From: Gammaproteobacteria bacterium UBA2168
GTDB taxonomy: Bacteria; Pseudomonadota; Gammaproteobacteria; Pseudomonadales; Azotimanducaceae
NCBI GenBank assembly: GCA_002327525.1
Contig: DCWG01000066.1
Span: 1-18,178 of the forward strand
Length of the DNA stretch: 18,178 nucleotides
Direction of reading: 5' to 3'
Made by a program: the position numbers and the translations under genes. The stretch's first letter is position 1, and every line of letters begins with the position of its first letter. This document shows positions 8,101 to 14,450 of this stretch, piece by piece. The notes beneath the pieces were generated by a model. It was not told the origin of the DNA, ran no database searches, and worked only from the letters and a program-made list of their open reading frames with translations.

Positions 8101-8532
8101 CTCGTGATGAAGTCGCTAGATATGATGCTGGGTCTGTCGATGATGAGCGCGTTCGGATTCATCGCGGCCTCCGGTGTCGTGGTGAACTCATCTCTCGTGC
8201 TGGTGCACAGCGTCAACCACCGTCGGGCGGAGGGTACGGATCTGTACCACGCGGTGGTGGAAGCCGCAGTGTCGAGGTGTCGTCCCATCGTGCTCACTTC
8301 GCTCACCACGTTCGTGGGTCTTACGCCGTTGATGATCAACCAGAGCGTCCAGGCCCAGTTTCTGGTGCCGATGGCCACCTCACTTGCATTCGGGGTGCTG
8401 TTCTCCACGGTGGTCACGCTGCTGGTCGTACCGTCCGGTTATCTGGTGCTGCAGGATCTCGAGAGATTGTTTGCCGGACGCAGGGAGGAGTCTGCCGAGG
8501 CGCTGCCGGAACCGGGTTCCGGCGGTCGATAG
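5173..8532 (+). CDS. RND efflux transporter permease
   Basis: A 1119-residue inner-membrane pump. The sequence shows the first membrane helix (AANLLFGTIVMAGLVALPSM) and then PQKIFPDVDIKLITISV, typical of the porter domain. The fourth helix carries proton-relay acids D397-D398 (GILVDDAVVVGEKV). A second porter domain starts GRLPFSFFPPLEADGVMARL. In the tenth-helix motif SGVVVNSSLVLVHS the Lys of AcrB is replaced by N1005, as in the branch of RND pumps with VVNDSL-type motifs. Unusually, two extra hydrophobic stretches (about residues 497-515 and 518-538) lie between helix 6 and helix 7, where related pumps have a short amphipathic linker. The substrate is not predictable. The gene is coupled to the adaptor by a four-base overlap and controlled by the TetR protein. 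Near its 3' end, GCCGGAAC/GTTCCGGC can form a hairpin (8505-8523) but no T run follows. Confidence 0.93.
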   Translation: MSGPIEWFARNHIAANLLFGTIVMAGLVALPSMPQKIFPDVDIKLITISVLHLGAAPEEVEEGVCIRIEEELEGVEDVKEIRSNAVEGSCSVQVELYEDADEARALDDVKNRVDSIDTFPEETEKPIITLVTQRRSVMDIALTGPEDERALKQLGQRVRDEIAALPEVTHVELSNTRPYEISIEVSEASLRRYGLSFDQVADALRSASLDLPGGSIKADGGEVLLRTKGQAYWGPEFENLLIMSRPDGARVYLRDVAQVVDGFEDTDQKMWFDGQPTALVRVSRVGSQDILEITAALNAYVERAETTLPEGARLTVWSDNSVMLRDRLDVLITSARQGFLMVLILLTLFLRPRLSFWVSIGVPVAFMGGLFLASILGMSINAISLFGFLLVLGILVDDAVVVGEKVYTLQQEAPPTAEGMLNAAVRGTKHVSVPVIFGVLTTATTFSPLLLGPGSTGDIISVIATIVMACLAFSLIESQLVLPAHLGHQRIQSASGEVGLMLVPLIAILLLEFAWDTRSYIALALGVVSVIYAWYLTGHFERVAAGVICLQSRFSDNLERLINTRFRSVVEASIANRYFASACALAVLIASLGVLVSGRLPFSFFPPLEADGVMARLTMPLGTPARVTEQAVMHLQRSARDLADELAAKMPEHPPVTHILAAVGGHPVSSSTNGPPTINPSVAASGGHLGEVTLQLSAGQERPELKTRAVGQMWRDRVGAIPDATELVFDSSLFIIGEAINIQLAGDNLDELREVAARIRRALAEYPGVIDISDSFRSGKQELKLSTLPSGEALGLSLGSLARQVRQAFYGEEAQRIQRGRDDVRVMVRYTESERRSLAALESMRIRTPDGSEVPFATIANADLGQGFSTIRRTDARRVVNVTADVDRTVTTSNEVLALFLNGPLQQILRDYPTVTYDMAGAQQEQAETATAILPLFGLALFVIYTLLAVPLRSYSQPLIIMGVIPFALVGSVIGHLVMKSLDMMLGLSMMSAFGFIAASGVVVNSSLVLVHSVNHRRAEGTDLYHAVVEAAVSRCRPIVLTSLTTFVGLTPLMINQSVQAQFLVPMATSLAFGVLFSTVVTLLVVPSGYLVLQDLERLFAGRREESAEALPEPGSGGR

Positions 8533-8560
8533 CTACCGGCCCGCGCACCGCCGTGAAGCG

Positions 8561-8935
8561 CTAACGCCGGTCGACGATCACCTCGTAACGTCCGCGCGGG
8601 CCGATGAACGAGGAGCCGATCCAGCTCACGATACTCACGATGATGGCGCTGAACACGGAATCGATGAAACCCACCACGTAGAATCCGTCCACGAACCACG
8701 CGGCCAGGTTCAGCATGGCGGCGTTGATCACCAGCAGAAACAGCCCGAGCGTGAGCAGTGTCAGGGGGAAGGTGAGCACCACCAACACCGGCCGCACGAT
8801 GGCGTTGATGATGCCCAGCGCGAAAGCGGCCCAGAGCAAGGCGCCGGTCGTCTCCGCGTTGATGCCCGGAATCATCCAGTCGGCTAGCCAGATTCCGGCG
8901 GCAACGATCAGCATGCGTATGATGAAACCGATCAT
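8561..8935 (-). CDS. Phage holin family 4 / YvlD-like small membrane protein
   Basis: A 124-residue protein with four predicted membrane segments: GFIIRMLIVAAGIWLADWMI, ALLWAAFALGIINAIVRPVL, LTLLTLGLFLLVINAAMLNL and IDSVFSAIIVSIVSWIGSSF. The NAIVRPVL...TFPLTLLTLGLFLLVINA stretch is the signature of the YvlD/holin-4-superfamily (PF04020 type). Despite the name these are chromosomal proteins, often linked to envelope stress, and there is no phage context here. The start ATG at 8935 has AGAGAAG upstream. It converges on the RND gene with 28 bases between the stops. Its role is unknown. Confidence 0.88.
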   Translation of the reverse strand: MIGFIIRMLIVAAGIWLADWMIPGINAETTGALLWAAFALGIINAIVRPVLVVLTFPLTLLTLGLFLLVINAAMLNLAAWFVDGFYVVGFIDSVFSAIIVSIVSWIGSSFIGPRGRYEVIVDRR

Positions 8936-9078
8936 GTGAGCTTCTCTTGCCAGGGGGGCTGCATATTACCGCCTTTTTAGCTGCTTCCTGATCGTATGCA
9001 AACTTCGAGTCAGCAACGTTCGATCCATGACCGTGTGCCGTGATAACCTTGACCGCTTTTTGGTGGAGCTAGAACCGG

Positions 9079-10173
9079 ATGACGCAATTCGACTCGGTCG
9101 AAGATGCGCTTGGCGCGATTGCCGCAGGCGAAATGATAGTGGTCGTGGACGACGACGACCGCGAGAACGAGGGCGATCTCATCATGGCGGCGAGCAAGGC
9201 GACGCCCGAGAAAGTGGCGTTCATGATCCGGCACACCAGCGGCATCCTGTGTACGCCCATGCTGGAGGCACGTGCCCAGGCGCTGCACCTCGATCCTATG
9301 GTGGCCCGTAATAACGCGCCGATGAGCACCGCGTTCACGGTATCGGTGGACTACAAGCAGGGGCTGACCACGGGAATCTCGGCGGAAGAGCGGGCAGCGA
9401 GCGTTCAGGCACTTGCCAACAGCAACGTAACCACCGAGGACTTCGTGCGCCCCGGACACATATTCCCGCTGGTGGCGCGCCGTGGCGGGGTGCTGGTACG
9501 TTCCGGGCATACGGAGGCTGGAGTGGATCTGGCCAAGCTCGCGGGGCTCGAACCGGTTGGGTTGCTGGCGGAACTTGTCAACGACGATGGTACGGTGCAA
9601 CGCCTGCCTCAGCTGGAAGAATTCGCAAAGGAACACCAGCTCAAGATCATTTCCATCGCAGAACTGATCGCCTACCGGCAGACGCGTGAGCAGCTGGTCG
9701 AACGCACCCACGAATTCACCGTAACCACGCGCATCGGCAAGGCGCGTGCATATGCGTATAAAACGAGGTTCGAGGACGCGGAGCACGTCGCTCTCGTGTT
9801 TGGTGACTACGGCAGTGCTGATTCGGTGCCGGTGCGCATCCACCGCGAACGGCTGATCGATGACGTCTTTGGGTCTCAGACGAACCACACATCCAATCTG
9901 CTGGACGCCTCACTCAATCGCATCGCGGCACTCGGCTACGGGGTGATCGTGTACCTGCGTTCCGGCTTCGTGGGCGTACCGCTCGATCGGCTCGAAGAGC
10001 AGAGCAAGGAGGACGAGCGCAAAGCACAGTGGCTCGAGATCGGCGTCGGTGCACAGATTTTGCGGGATCTGCAACTCACGAAGATTCGGCTCATCGCCGG
10101 ACGTGAGGTGGATTTCGTCGGCGTTGGCGGTTTCGGTCTGGTGCTGGAATCCACTGAGCTGCTGGACGGCTGA
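9079..10173 (+). CDS. ribB: 3,4-dihydroxy-2-butanone 4-phosphate synthase with degenerate GTP-cyclohydrolase-II-like domain (RibBX type)
   Basis: Residues about 1-200 are a full RibB domain: VDDDDRENEGDLIMAA (substrate and Mg loop), RHTSGILCTPM, GLTTGISAEERA, and FVRPGHIFPLVARRGGVLVR followed by SGHTEAGVDLAKLAGLEP. This domain makes the four-carbon unit of riboflavin from ribulose 5-phosphate. Residues about 210-364 resemble GTP cyclohydrolase II, but the zinc site HSECLTGDVFGSLRCDC is changed to HRERLIDDVFGSQTNHT (residues 255-271). The three zinc cysteines are R258, N269 and T271. The C-terminal half therefore should not open GTP, and a separate ribA would be needed elsewhere. The start at 9079 puts GGTGGAG about ten bases upstream. 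The 143 bases before it show no FMN-riboswitch core. The protein is intact in length, and no other rib genes lie nearby. Confidence 0.93.
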   Translation: MTQFDSVEDALGAIAAGEMIVVVDDDDRENEGDLIMAASKATPEKVAFMIRHTSGILCTPMLEARAQALHLDPMVARNNAPMSTAFTVSVDYKQGLTTGISAEERAASVQALANSNVTTEDFVRPGHIFPLVARRGGVLVRSGHTEAGVDLAKLAGLEPVGLLAELVNDDGTVQRLPQLEEFAKEHQLKIISIAELIAYRQTREQLVERTHEFTVTTRIGKARAYAYKTRFEDAEHVALVFGDYGSADSVPVRIHRERLIDDVFGSQTNHTSNLLDASLNRIAALGYGVIVYLRSGFVGVPLDRLEEQSKEDERKAQWLEIGVGAQILRDLQLTKIRLIAGREVDFVGVGGFGLVLESTELLDG

Positions 10174-10180
10174 GCTCACC

Positions 10181-10414
10181 TCAGCGGTAGTGGAAACCGG
10201 CCGCGTTCGCATCTGGCCCCACATACACGATGCGCAGATCGCCCGTGCGCCGGTAGCACTGCTTGCAGCGCAGACGATCGCGCAGACGCGTGACCGGATA
10301 ATCGGCGCCCAGCGCGTCCATCAGCTTCACGATGGTCAGGGATTTCATGCGCTTGCACGTGACACACACGGCATATAGGTGAAAACTGTCTTTCAGATCA
10401 GCTAGGGTCTGCAT
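10181..10414 (-). CDS. Small CxxC/CxxC zinc-ribbon protein of unknown function
   Basis: A 77-residue protein starting MQTLADLKDSFHLYAVCVTC. Two CxxC knuckles, C17-x2-C20 and C50-x2-C53, are 29 residues apart with an Arg-rich helix between them (VTRLRDRLRCKQCYRR), a likely zinc ribbon. It ends GDLRIVYVGPDANAAGFHYR. The family is not one I can name. Such short zinc ribbons may bind nucleic acid or partner proteins. The ATG at 10414 lacks a clear ribosome-binding site. A longer in-frame reading starting at 10639 would run into the pdxA-family gene and was rejected. The gene is divergent from the PdxA-family gene, and its start lies 21 bases from the SOS-like box, so it is a candidate LexA target. 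Its stop lies seven bases past the convergent ribB stop. Confidence 0.72.
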   Translation of the reverse strand: MQTLADLKDSFHLYAVCVTCKRMKSLTIVKLMDALGADYPVTRLRDRLRCKQCYRRTGDLRIVYVGPDANAAGFHYR

Positions 10415-10431
10415 AGCTGTGCCAGGCGATT

Positions 10432-10459
10432 GAGATACTGTATTTATATACAGTATCTC
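10432..10459. promoter_or_regulatory. LexA (SOS) box within a 28-bp dyad
   Basis: The central 20 bases, TACTGTATTTATATACAGTA (10436-10455), match the E. coli LexA consensus TACTGTATATATATACAGTA at 19 of 20 positions and keep CTGT-N8-ACAG exactly. The symmetry extends outward to GAGA...TCTC, so 13 of 14 base pairs of the 28-bp dyad are complementary. It lies between two divergent genes, 21 bases from the zinc-ribbon start and 19 bases from the PdxA-family start (24 bases from the core). A TTGAGA at 10430 and AT-rich -10-like hexamers sit inside or next to it. No T run follows, so it is not a terminator. Another dyad-binding regulator (GntR type) is possible. Confidence 0.8.
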
Positions 10460-10478
10460 CATTGAGGGGATCGTTGCA

Positions 10479-11525
10479 ATGACCGACGACGAAAACGCGG
10501 TGAACGACGTCATCGCGGTGACGATGGGCGACCCGGCCGGGGTGGGTCCGGAGGTGCTAGCAAAGGTGCTGTGCTCGCGTCGAGCACGAATGCCCGGTTT
10601 GCTTCTGGTCGGCAGCCAATGGGCGCTGGAGGCGGGCATCGGTGCCGCGGGGCTGACGCTGGAAACACCACCGCTGGTGAATAGTGCTGCAGAGATGATG
10701 TCACTTCAGCATCCCGTTGCTTTGCTCGATGTGGGTGTGCCGTGCCCGGAGCGTTTCGAGTTCGGCGTGGTGCAGGCATCCTGTGGCCGGCATGCGCTGC
10801 GAGCGATCGAGACGGCGGCCACACTCTGCCAGCGCGGCGATGTGAGTGCGATGGTCACCTGTCCGATCAACAAGAAGGCAATCCGTACGGTCGGCGAGGC
10901 GGATGACATTGGCCATCAGGAGATTCTCGCGCGGCTGTCAGGTACCCGCTGTACTGCGACGATGCTTATGACCCCTGGGCTGCGCGTGGTGCATCTGTCG
11001 ACGCACAAATCCCTCATCGAAGCCGCACGTTACGTGACGCGTGGCAATGTCCTCGAGAAACTGGCGCTTATGTTCGAGACGCTGGAACAGTGGGGTCTGC
11101 CCGCGCCGCGCATCGCGGTGGCAGCGCTCAATCCGCACGCTGGAGAGGGAGGCCTGATCGGGCATGAAGAGATCGACGAATTGATGCCCGCGGTCGAGGA
11201 TGCTTGTGCGCGGGGCATCGATGCCACCGGGCCGGTACCTGCCGATTCGGTGTTCAATCGGGCCATTGCCGGAGAATTCGACGCGGTGCTCGCGCTGTAT
11301 CACGACCAGGGGCACATCGCGATCAAGGTTCACGACTTTCACGCCAGCACCACAGCCACCCTCGGTATTCCCTTTGTCAGAACCTCGGTGGATCACGGTA
11401 CGGCATTCGACATCGCGGGTCAGGGCAAGGCGGATGCACAGGGGCTGGTGGCGGCCATCGATGCTGCCACGGCCATCGCATCCGGTCAGCTTGCGCGGCT
11501 TCATGCGAGTGGGCAAACTGATTGA
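10479..11525 (+). CDS. PdxA-family NAD-dependent dehydrogenase (4-hydroxythreonine-4-phosphate dehydrogenase-like)
   Basis: A 348-residue, full-length PdxA-family protein. It has VTMGDPAGVGPEVLAKVL at the N-terminus and VTCPINKKAI followed by DDIGHQE. It also has NPHAGEGGLIGHEEID and HDQGHIAIKV, then TSVDHGTAFDIAGQGKADAQ. Three metal-ligand histidines are visible: H146, H220 and H279. The family oxidises an alcohol next to a carboxylate and often decarboxylates. Members include PdxA (vitamin B6), PdxA2-type phospho-threonate/erythronate enzymes, and TphB of terephthalate breakdown. No pdxJ or ksgA is beside it; instead an alcohol dehydrogenase and an FAH-family hydrolase follow, so a catabolic role is more likely than B6 synthesis. 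A good ribosome-binding site, GAGGGGA, lies eight bases before the ATG. The SOS-like dyad is directly upstream. Confidence 0.88.
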   Translation: MTDDENAVNDVIAVTMGDPAGVGPEVLAKVLCSRRARMPGLLLVGSQWALEAGIGAAGLTLETPPLVNSAAEMMSLQHPVALLDVGVPCPERFEFGVVQASCGRHALRAIETAATLCQRGDVSAMVTCPINKKAIRTVGEADDIGHQEILARLSGTRCTATMLMTPGLRVVHLSTHKSLIEAARYVTRGNVLEKLALMFETLEQWGLPAPRIAVAALNPHAGEGGLIGHEEIDELMPAVEDACARGIDATGPVPADSVFNRAIAGEFDAVLALYHDQGHIAIKVHDFHASTTATLGIPFVRTSVDHGTAFDIAGQGKADAQGLVAAIDAATAIASGQLARLHASGQTD

Positions 11526-11571
11526 AAACCGGCCTCAACGGTCACCAAATAAATGCGAGCAAGGGGAAGCC

Positions 11572-12654
11572 ATGAAAGCGGCAGTATTCCGGGAAGTTAA
11601 CGTGCCCATGGAAGTGGAGGAAATCGAGGTTTCCAAACCGGGCCCACGCGAGGTGCTGGTTCGCACAGCCGCGGCGGGGGTGTGTCACAGCGACATGCAC
11701 TTCTTCAACGGTACCTATCCAGGCATCGTTCCGATGGTGCTCGGGCATGAGAGTGCGGGCATCGTGGAGGCGGTCGGCAGTGACGTGCAATATGTCGAGC
11801 CCGGCGATCACGTCATCACCTGTCTGTCCGTTTTCTGCGGCCATTGCGAGCACTGCCTGACCGGCCACATGAGCCTGTGCCAGGAACCGGAAACCCAGCG
11901 TGGCGCGGACGAAGAACCGCGTATCAGCCAGAGCGGGACCGTGCTGCAGCAGTTCGCGCAGCTCGGCTCGTTTGCGGAGATGATGCTGGTGCATGAACAC
12001 GCGGTGGCCAAAATACGCGAGGACATGCCGCTGGATCGCGCCGCGCTGATTGGCTGTGGGGTAACCACGGGTGTGGGTGCGGTGATCCATACGGCCAACG
12101 TGCGTCCCGGCGAGACAGTGGCCGTGATCGGTTGCGGCGGTATCGGACTTTCGTGTGTGAATGGCGCGGCCATCGCGGGTGCGGGTCGGATCATCGCCGT
12201 GGACATGGTGCCCTCGAAGCTGGAACTGGCGCGTAAATTCGGTGCCACGGATGCCGTCAACGCCGGAGACGGTGACCCCATCGAGCAGGTCAAGCAGCTG
12301 ACGGGCGGCGGTGTGCACTACTCTTTTGAGGCCATCGGATTGAAGGTCACAGCCGAGCAGGCGTTCGGCATGCTGCAAAACGGGGGAACGGCCACGGTGA
12401 TCGGGATGATCCCTCCCGGCGATATGGTGAGCTTGCACGGACCGGAATTCCTGATGGAGAAAAAGATCCAGGGATCGTTCATGGGCTCGAATCGCTTTCG
12501 TGTGGACATGCCGCGCTTCGTCGATTTCTACCTGCAAGGCAAGCTGCACCTGGATGATCTCGTGTCCAACCGCATCAAACTGGCGGACGTCAACGATGCT
12601 CTGCACGCATTGGAGAGTGGCGAGGTGGCGCGCAGCGTCATCATGTTCGACTGA
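11572..12654 (+). CDS. Zinc-dependent alcohol dehydrogenase (MDR superfamily)
   Basis: A 360-residue medium-chain dehydrogenase. The catalytic zinc region has C38 (GVCHSDMHFFNGTYP) and H59-E60 (VLGHESAGIVEAVG). The structural zinc loop has four cysteines, C89, C92, C95 and C103 (FCGHCEHCLTGHMSLC). The NAD-binding loop is VAVIGCGGIGLS (residues 183-194), with a cofactor-selecting Asp in IIAVDMVPSKLELA. All usual zinc ligands are present, so it should be active on a primary alcohol or aldehyde, perhaps one made or used by the neighbouring enzymes. The layout resembles class III-like and NDMA-type alcohol dehydrogenases, but the substrate is unknown. The ATG at 11572 has AAGGGGAAG upstream. An in-frame extension into pdxA was rejected. 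It starts 46 bases after the PdxA-family stop. Confidence 0.92.
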   Translation: MKAAVFREVNVPMEVEEIEVSKPGPREVLVRTAAAGVCHSDMHFFNGTYPGIVPMVLGHESAGIVEAVGSDVQYVEPGDHVITCLSVFCGHCEHCLTGHMSLCQEPETQRGADEEPRISQSGTVLQQFAQLGSFAEMMLVHEHAVAKIREDMPLDRAALIGCGVTTGVGAVIHTANVRPGETVAVIGCGGIGLSCVNGAAIAGAGRIIAVDMVPSKLELARKFGATDAVNAGDGDPIEQVKQLTGGGVHYSFEAIGLKVTAEQAFGMLQNGGTATVIGMIPPGDMVSLHGPEFLMEKKIQGSFMGSNRFRVDMPRFVDFYLQGKLHLDDLVSNRIKLADVNDALHALESGEVARSVIMFD

Positions 12655-12662
12655 CCCGATCC

Positions 12663-13508
12663 GTGCGCTGGCTTTCTTTCACTTGTGATGCCAAGACGGG
12701 TTTTGGCTTTCTGACGGCTGCGGGCGACGCGGTGGTGGATGTCACCGCGCACTCGGACTACGCGGATCTCAAAAGTGCGATTGCCGGTGCCGCCCTTGAG
12801 CGGCTCGTGGACCAGTGCGCGGGCCTTGAGGGTATTCCCCTAGATCGTATCGTATATGCGCCGACCATCACGAACCCCGACAAGATCCTTTGTGTGGGAC
12901 TGAACTACCGGGCGCACCAGGAGGAGACCGGGTGCGGCGGTGAAGGCGTACCGACCATCTTCGTACGTTTCGCCAATGCACAGGTGGGCCACGAGGCCCC
13001 GATGGTACGGCCGTGCGAGAGCGCTACTCTGGACTACGAGGGCGAGATAGCACTCATCATCGGCAAGGCCGGACGGCGCATCGCGCGTGCGGACGCCCTC
13101 GATCACGCGGCCGGGTTCGGTATCTACAACGACGCCAGCGTACGCGAATTCCAGCGCCAGACCAGCCAGTTCACGCCCGGTAAGAACTTCGCCGGCACGG
13201 GTGGATTCGGCCCCTGGATGATGACGCCGGACGAAGTGGGTAATCTGGACGCGATGGAAATCACCACCCGGCTCAACGGTGAGGTGATGCAAAACGCGAA
13301 GGCGAGTCTGCTGGTGCATGGTTTCGCTGAACTCATCGAATTTTGCTCTACCTTCACCGAACTGGTTCCGGGCGATGTCATCGTCACCGGTACACCTGGT
13401 GGTGTAGGCTCGGCACGAAATCCGCCGATCTTCATGGATGAGGGGGATACCATCGAGGTGGAGGTGAAACCGATCGGGACCCTGCGAAATCAAGTTGTGG
13501 TGGGCTGA
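12663..13508 (+). CDS. Fumarylacetoacetate hydrolase (FAH) family protein
   Basis: A 281-residue protein with an N-terminal beta domain and a C-terminal FAH fold starting at NPDKILCVGLNYRAHQEETG. Metal ligands are visible as E126-G-E128 (LDYEGEIALIIG) and D157 (IYNDASVREFQ). KNFAGTGGFGPWM and ELVPGDVIVTGTPGGVGSAR complete the family core. The fold covers fumarylpyruvate hydrolases, acylpyruvases, oxaloacetate decarboxylases and OHED/HHDD-type enzymes, so the exact reaction is open: C-C bond cleavage or decarboxylation of a keto acid. The GTG start at 12663 lies eight bases after the alcohol-dehydrogenase stop, with no strong ribosome-binding site, so translational coupling is likely. It closes the PdxA-ADH-FAH cluster. 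Confidence 0.9.
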   Translation: MRWLSFTCDAKTGFGFLTAAGDAVVDVTAHSDYADLKSAIAGAALERLVDQCAGLEGIPLDRIVYAPTITNPDKILCVGLNYRAHQEETGCGGEGVPTIFVRFANAQVGHEAPMVRPCESATLDYEGEIALIIGKAGRRIARADALDHAAGFGIYNDASVREFQRQTSQFTPGKNFAGTGGFGPWMMTPDEVGNLDAMEITTRLNGEVMQNAKASLLVHGFAELIEFCSTFTELVPGDVIVTGTPGGVGSARNPPIFMDEGDTIEVEVKPIGTLRNQVVVG

Positions 13509-13534
13509 GATTCGATTCACTTGAGGGGAAGAAC

Positions 13535-13931
13535 ATGACGTACGTCGTGCGTAGCGCAGTAATCGTTACCTTGAGCGTGCTGCTCGCCGGGTGCGGATCT
13601 GATCGACAATCCCGAGGCCCTGCAGCGGTTCGAGGCGGCGTAGGGAGCGCTGTCTAGTGCGCTGCGGCGGCTGCTACTGGTCGTGGAGCGATATCCCGAT
13701 CTCAAGGCGAATCAGAACTTTCTGTCCCTTCAGTCACAACTTGAAGGCACCGAAAACCGCATCGCCGTCGCGCGACGCGACTATGTGGGCGCGGTGCAGA
13801 TCTACAATACGGAGATACGCACTTTTCCGGGACGCATCTGGCATTCCGTTCTCTACAGCGACCTACAAATCCGGGAAACCTACGAAGCGACGGCGCAGAA
13901 CGCAGAGCAAGCGCAACAGGTAAGCTTTTAA
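13535..13931 (+). pseudogene. LemA family lipoprotein gene, internally deleted and interrupted
   Basis: Translation starts well: GAGGGGAAG, then MTYVVRSAVIVTLSVLLAGC, a lipoprotein signal with lipobox LAGC. Directly after the Cys the sequence jumps to what should be the middle of LemA, in another frame: DLIDNPEALQRFEAA, a TAG stop (13641-13643), then GALSSALRRLLLVVERYPDL and KANQNFLSLQSQLEGTENRI. This ends VSF-TAA at 13931. A normal LemA has about 80 residues between the lipobox and this point, including the YNxL...R-DLIPNL helix, and these are missing. The stop replaces the Gln of the conserved AAQGALSSAL motif (CAG to TAG). The original start frame ends at 13657 after 40 codons. The tail keeps the FPGRIWHSVLYSD region and so is recognisable but non-functional. 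Confidence 0.85.
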
Positions 13932-13937
13932 AAGCAC

Positions 13938-14443
13938 ATGCGCGTGATCGCACCCCTGCTGGTCGCCGTACTCGCCGCATCCGCGCTCGCAGCGGGGCCC
14001 GAGTTCCCACCGCTGTCCGGTCGCGTGGTGGATCGGGCGGACATGCTGAATTCGAGTAGCGAACAACGGCTCACCAATCTCCTACAGACTCATGAGAAGG
14101 AGACCACCAATCAGGTGGTGGTGGTGATGCTGCCGGATCTGCAGGGTTACCCCATCGAGGAGTTCGGCTACCTGCTCGGCAGAACCTGGGGTATCGGTCA
14201 GGCTGAGCGCGACAATGGTGTGCTGCCGATCGTGGCGCAACAGGAGCGGCAGGTCCGCATGGAGGTCGGATACGCGGTCTGGAGGGGGCACTCACGGACG
14301 CTCTGACGCACGCGGTGCGTTCCGCAGAGACGTTGTCGGGCTTCGTCGCCTGTGTGAGAGGTTGTGGAGAATTGCTGGCCCGCGTGGCACCCGCGAGCGT
14401 GGAGAAGAACGAACTGCCCAATCACCTGGTGGTGCTCGAGTAG
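13938..14443 (+). pseudogene. TPM-domain (YgcG-like) gene, frameshifted and fused to the tail of a second TPM gene
   Basis: It starts with a signal peptide (MRVIAPLLVAVLAASALAAG) and a good TPM domain: LSGRVVDRADMLNSSSEQRL, QVVVVMLPDLQGYPIEEFGY, ERDNGVLPIVAQQERQVRME. At 14274-14277 a two-base insertion turns VGYGLEGALTDAL into VGYAVWRGHSRTL and a stop at 14306. In the other frame the reading resumes as LEGALTDALTHAV and then jumps to SGFVACVRGCGELLARVAPA and NELPNHLVVLE, ending at 14443. The last part is the conserved C-terminus of the companion cytosolic TPM protein (COG3762 type) that often follows lemA and ygcG. The two genes appear to have been joined by a deletion. Lying seven bases after the broken lemA, this is the rest of a lemA-TPM-TPM operon. 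Confidence 0.8.
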
Positions 14444-14450
14444 CCGTTCA

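Noticed and set aside
8505..8523. Hairpin GCCGGAAC/GTTCCGGC at the end of the RND gene as a terminator
   Set aside because: It lies inside the coding sequence and has no following T run. It may only slow transcription or be chance in GC-rich DNA.
8561..8935. Prophage origin for the holin-family gene
   Set aside because: The protein belongs to the chromosomal YvlD-like branch, and no other phage gene, integrase or attachment site is present.
8936..9078. Possible FMN riboswitch in front of ribB
   Set aside because: The gap is 143 bases and lacks the conserved GGGGCAGGGTGAAA-type core and paired helices of the FMN element.
10415..10639. Longer N-terminus for the zinc-ribbon protein
   Set aside because: It would cross the SOS-like dyad and run antisense into the PdxA-family coding region. 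The conserved-looking part starts at the ATG at 10414.
11200..11571. In-frame N-terminal extension of the alcohol dehydrogenase
   Set aside because: It is antisense-free but lies within the PdxA-family gene in another frame and has no dehydrogenase features. The ATG at 11572 has a good ribosome-binding site and the typical MKAAVF start.
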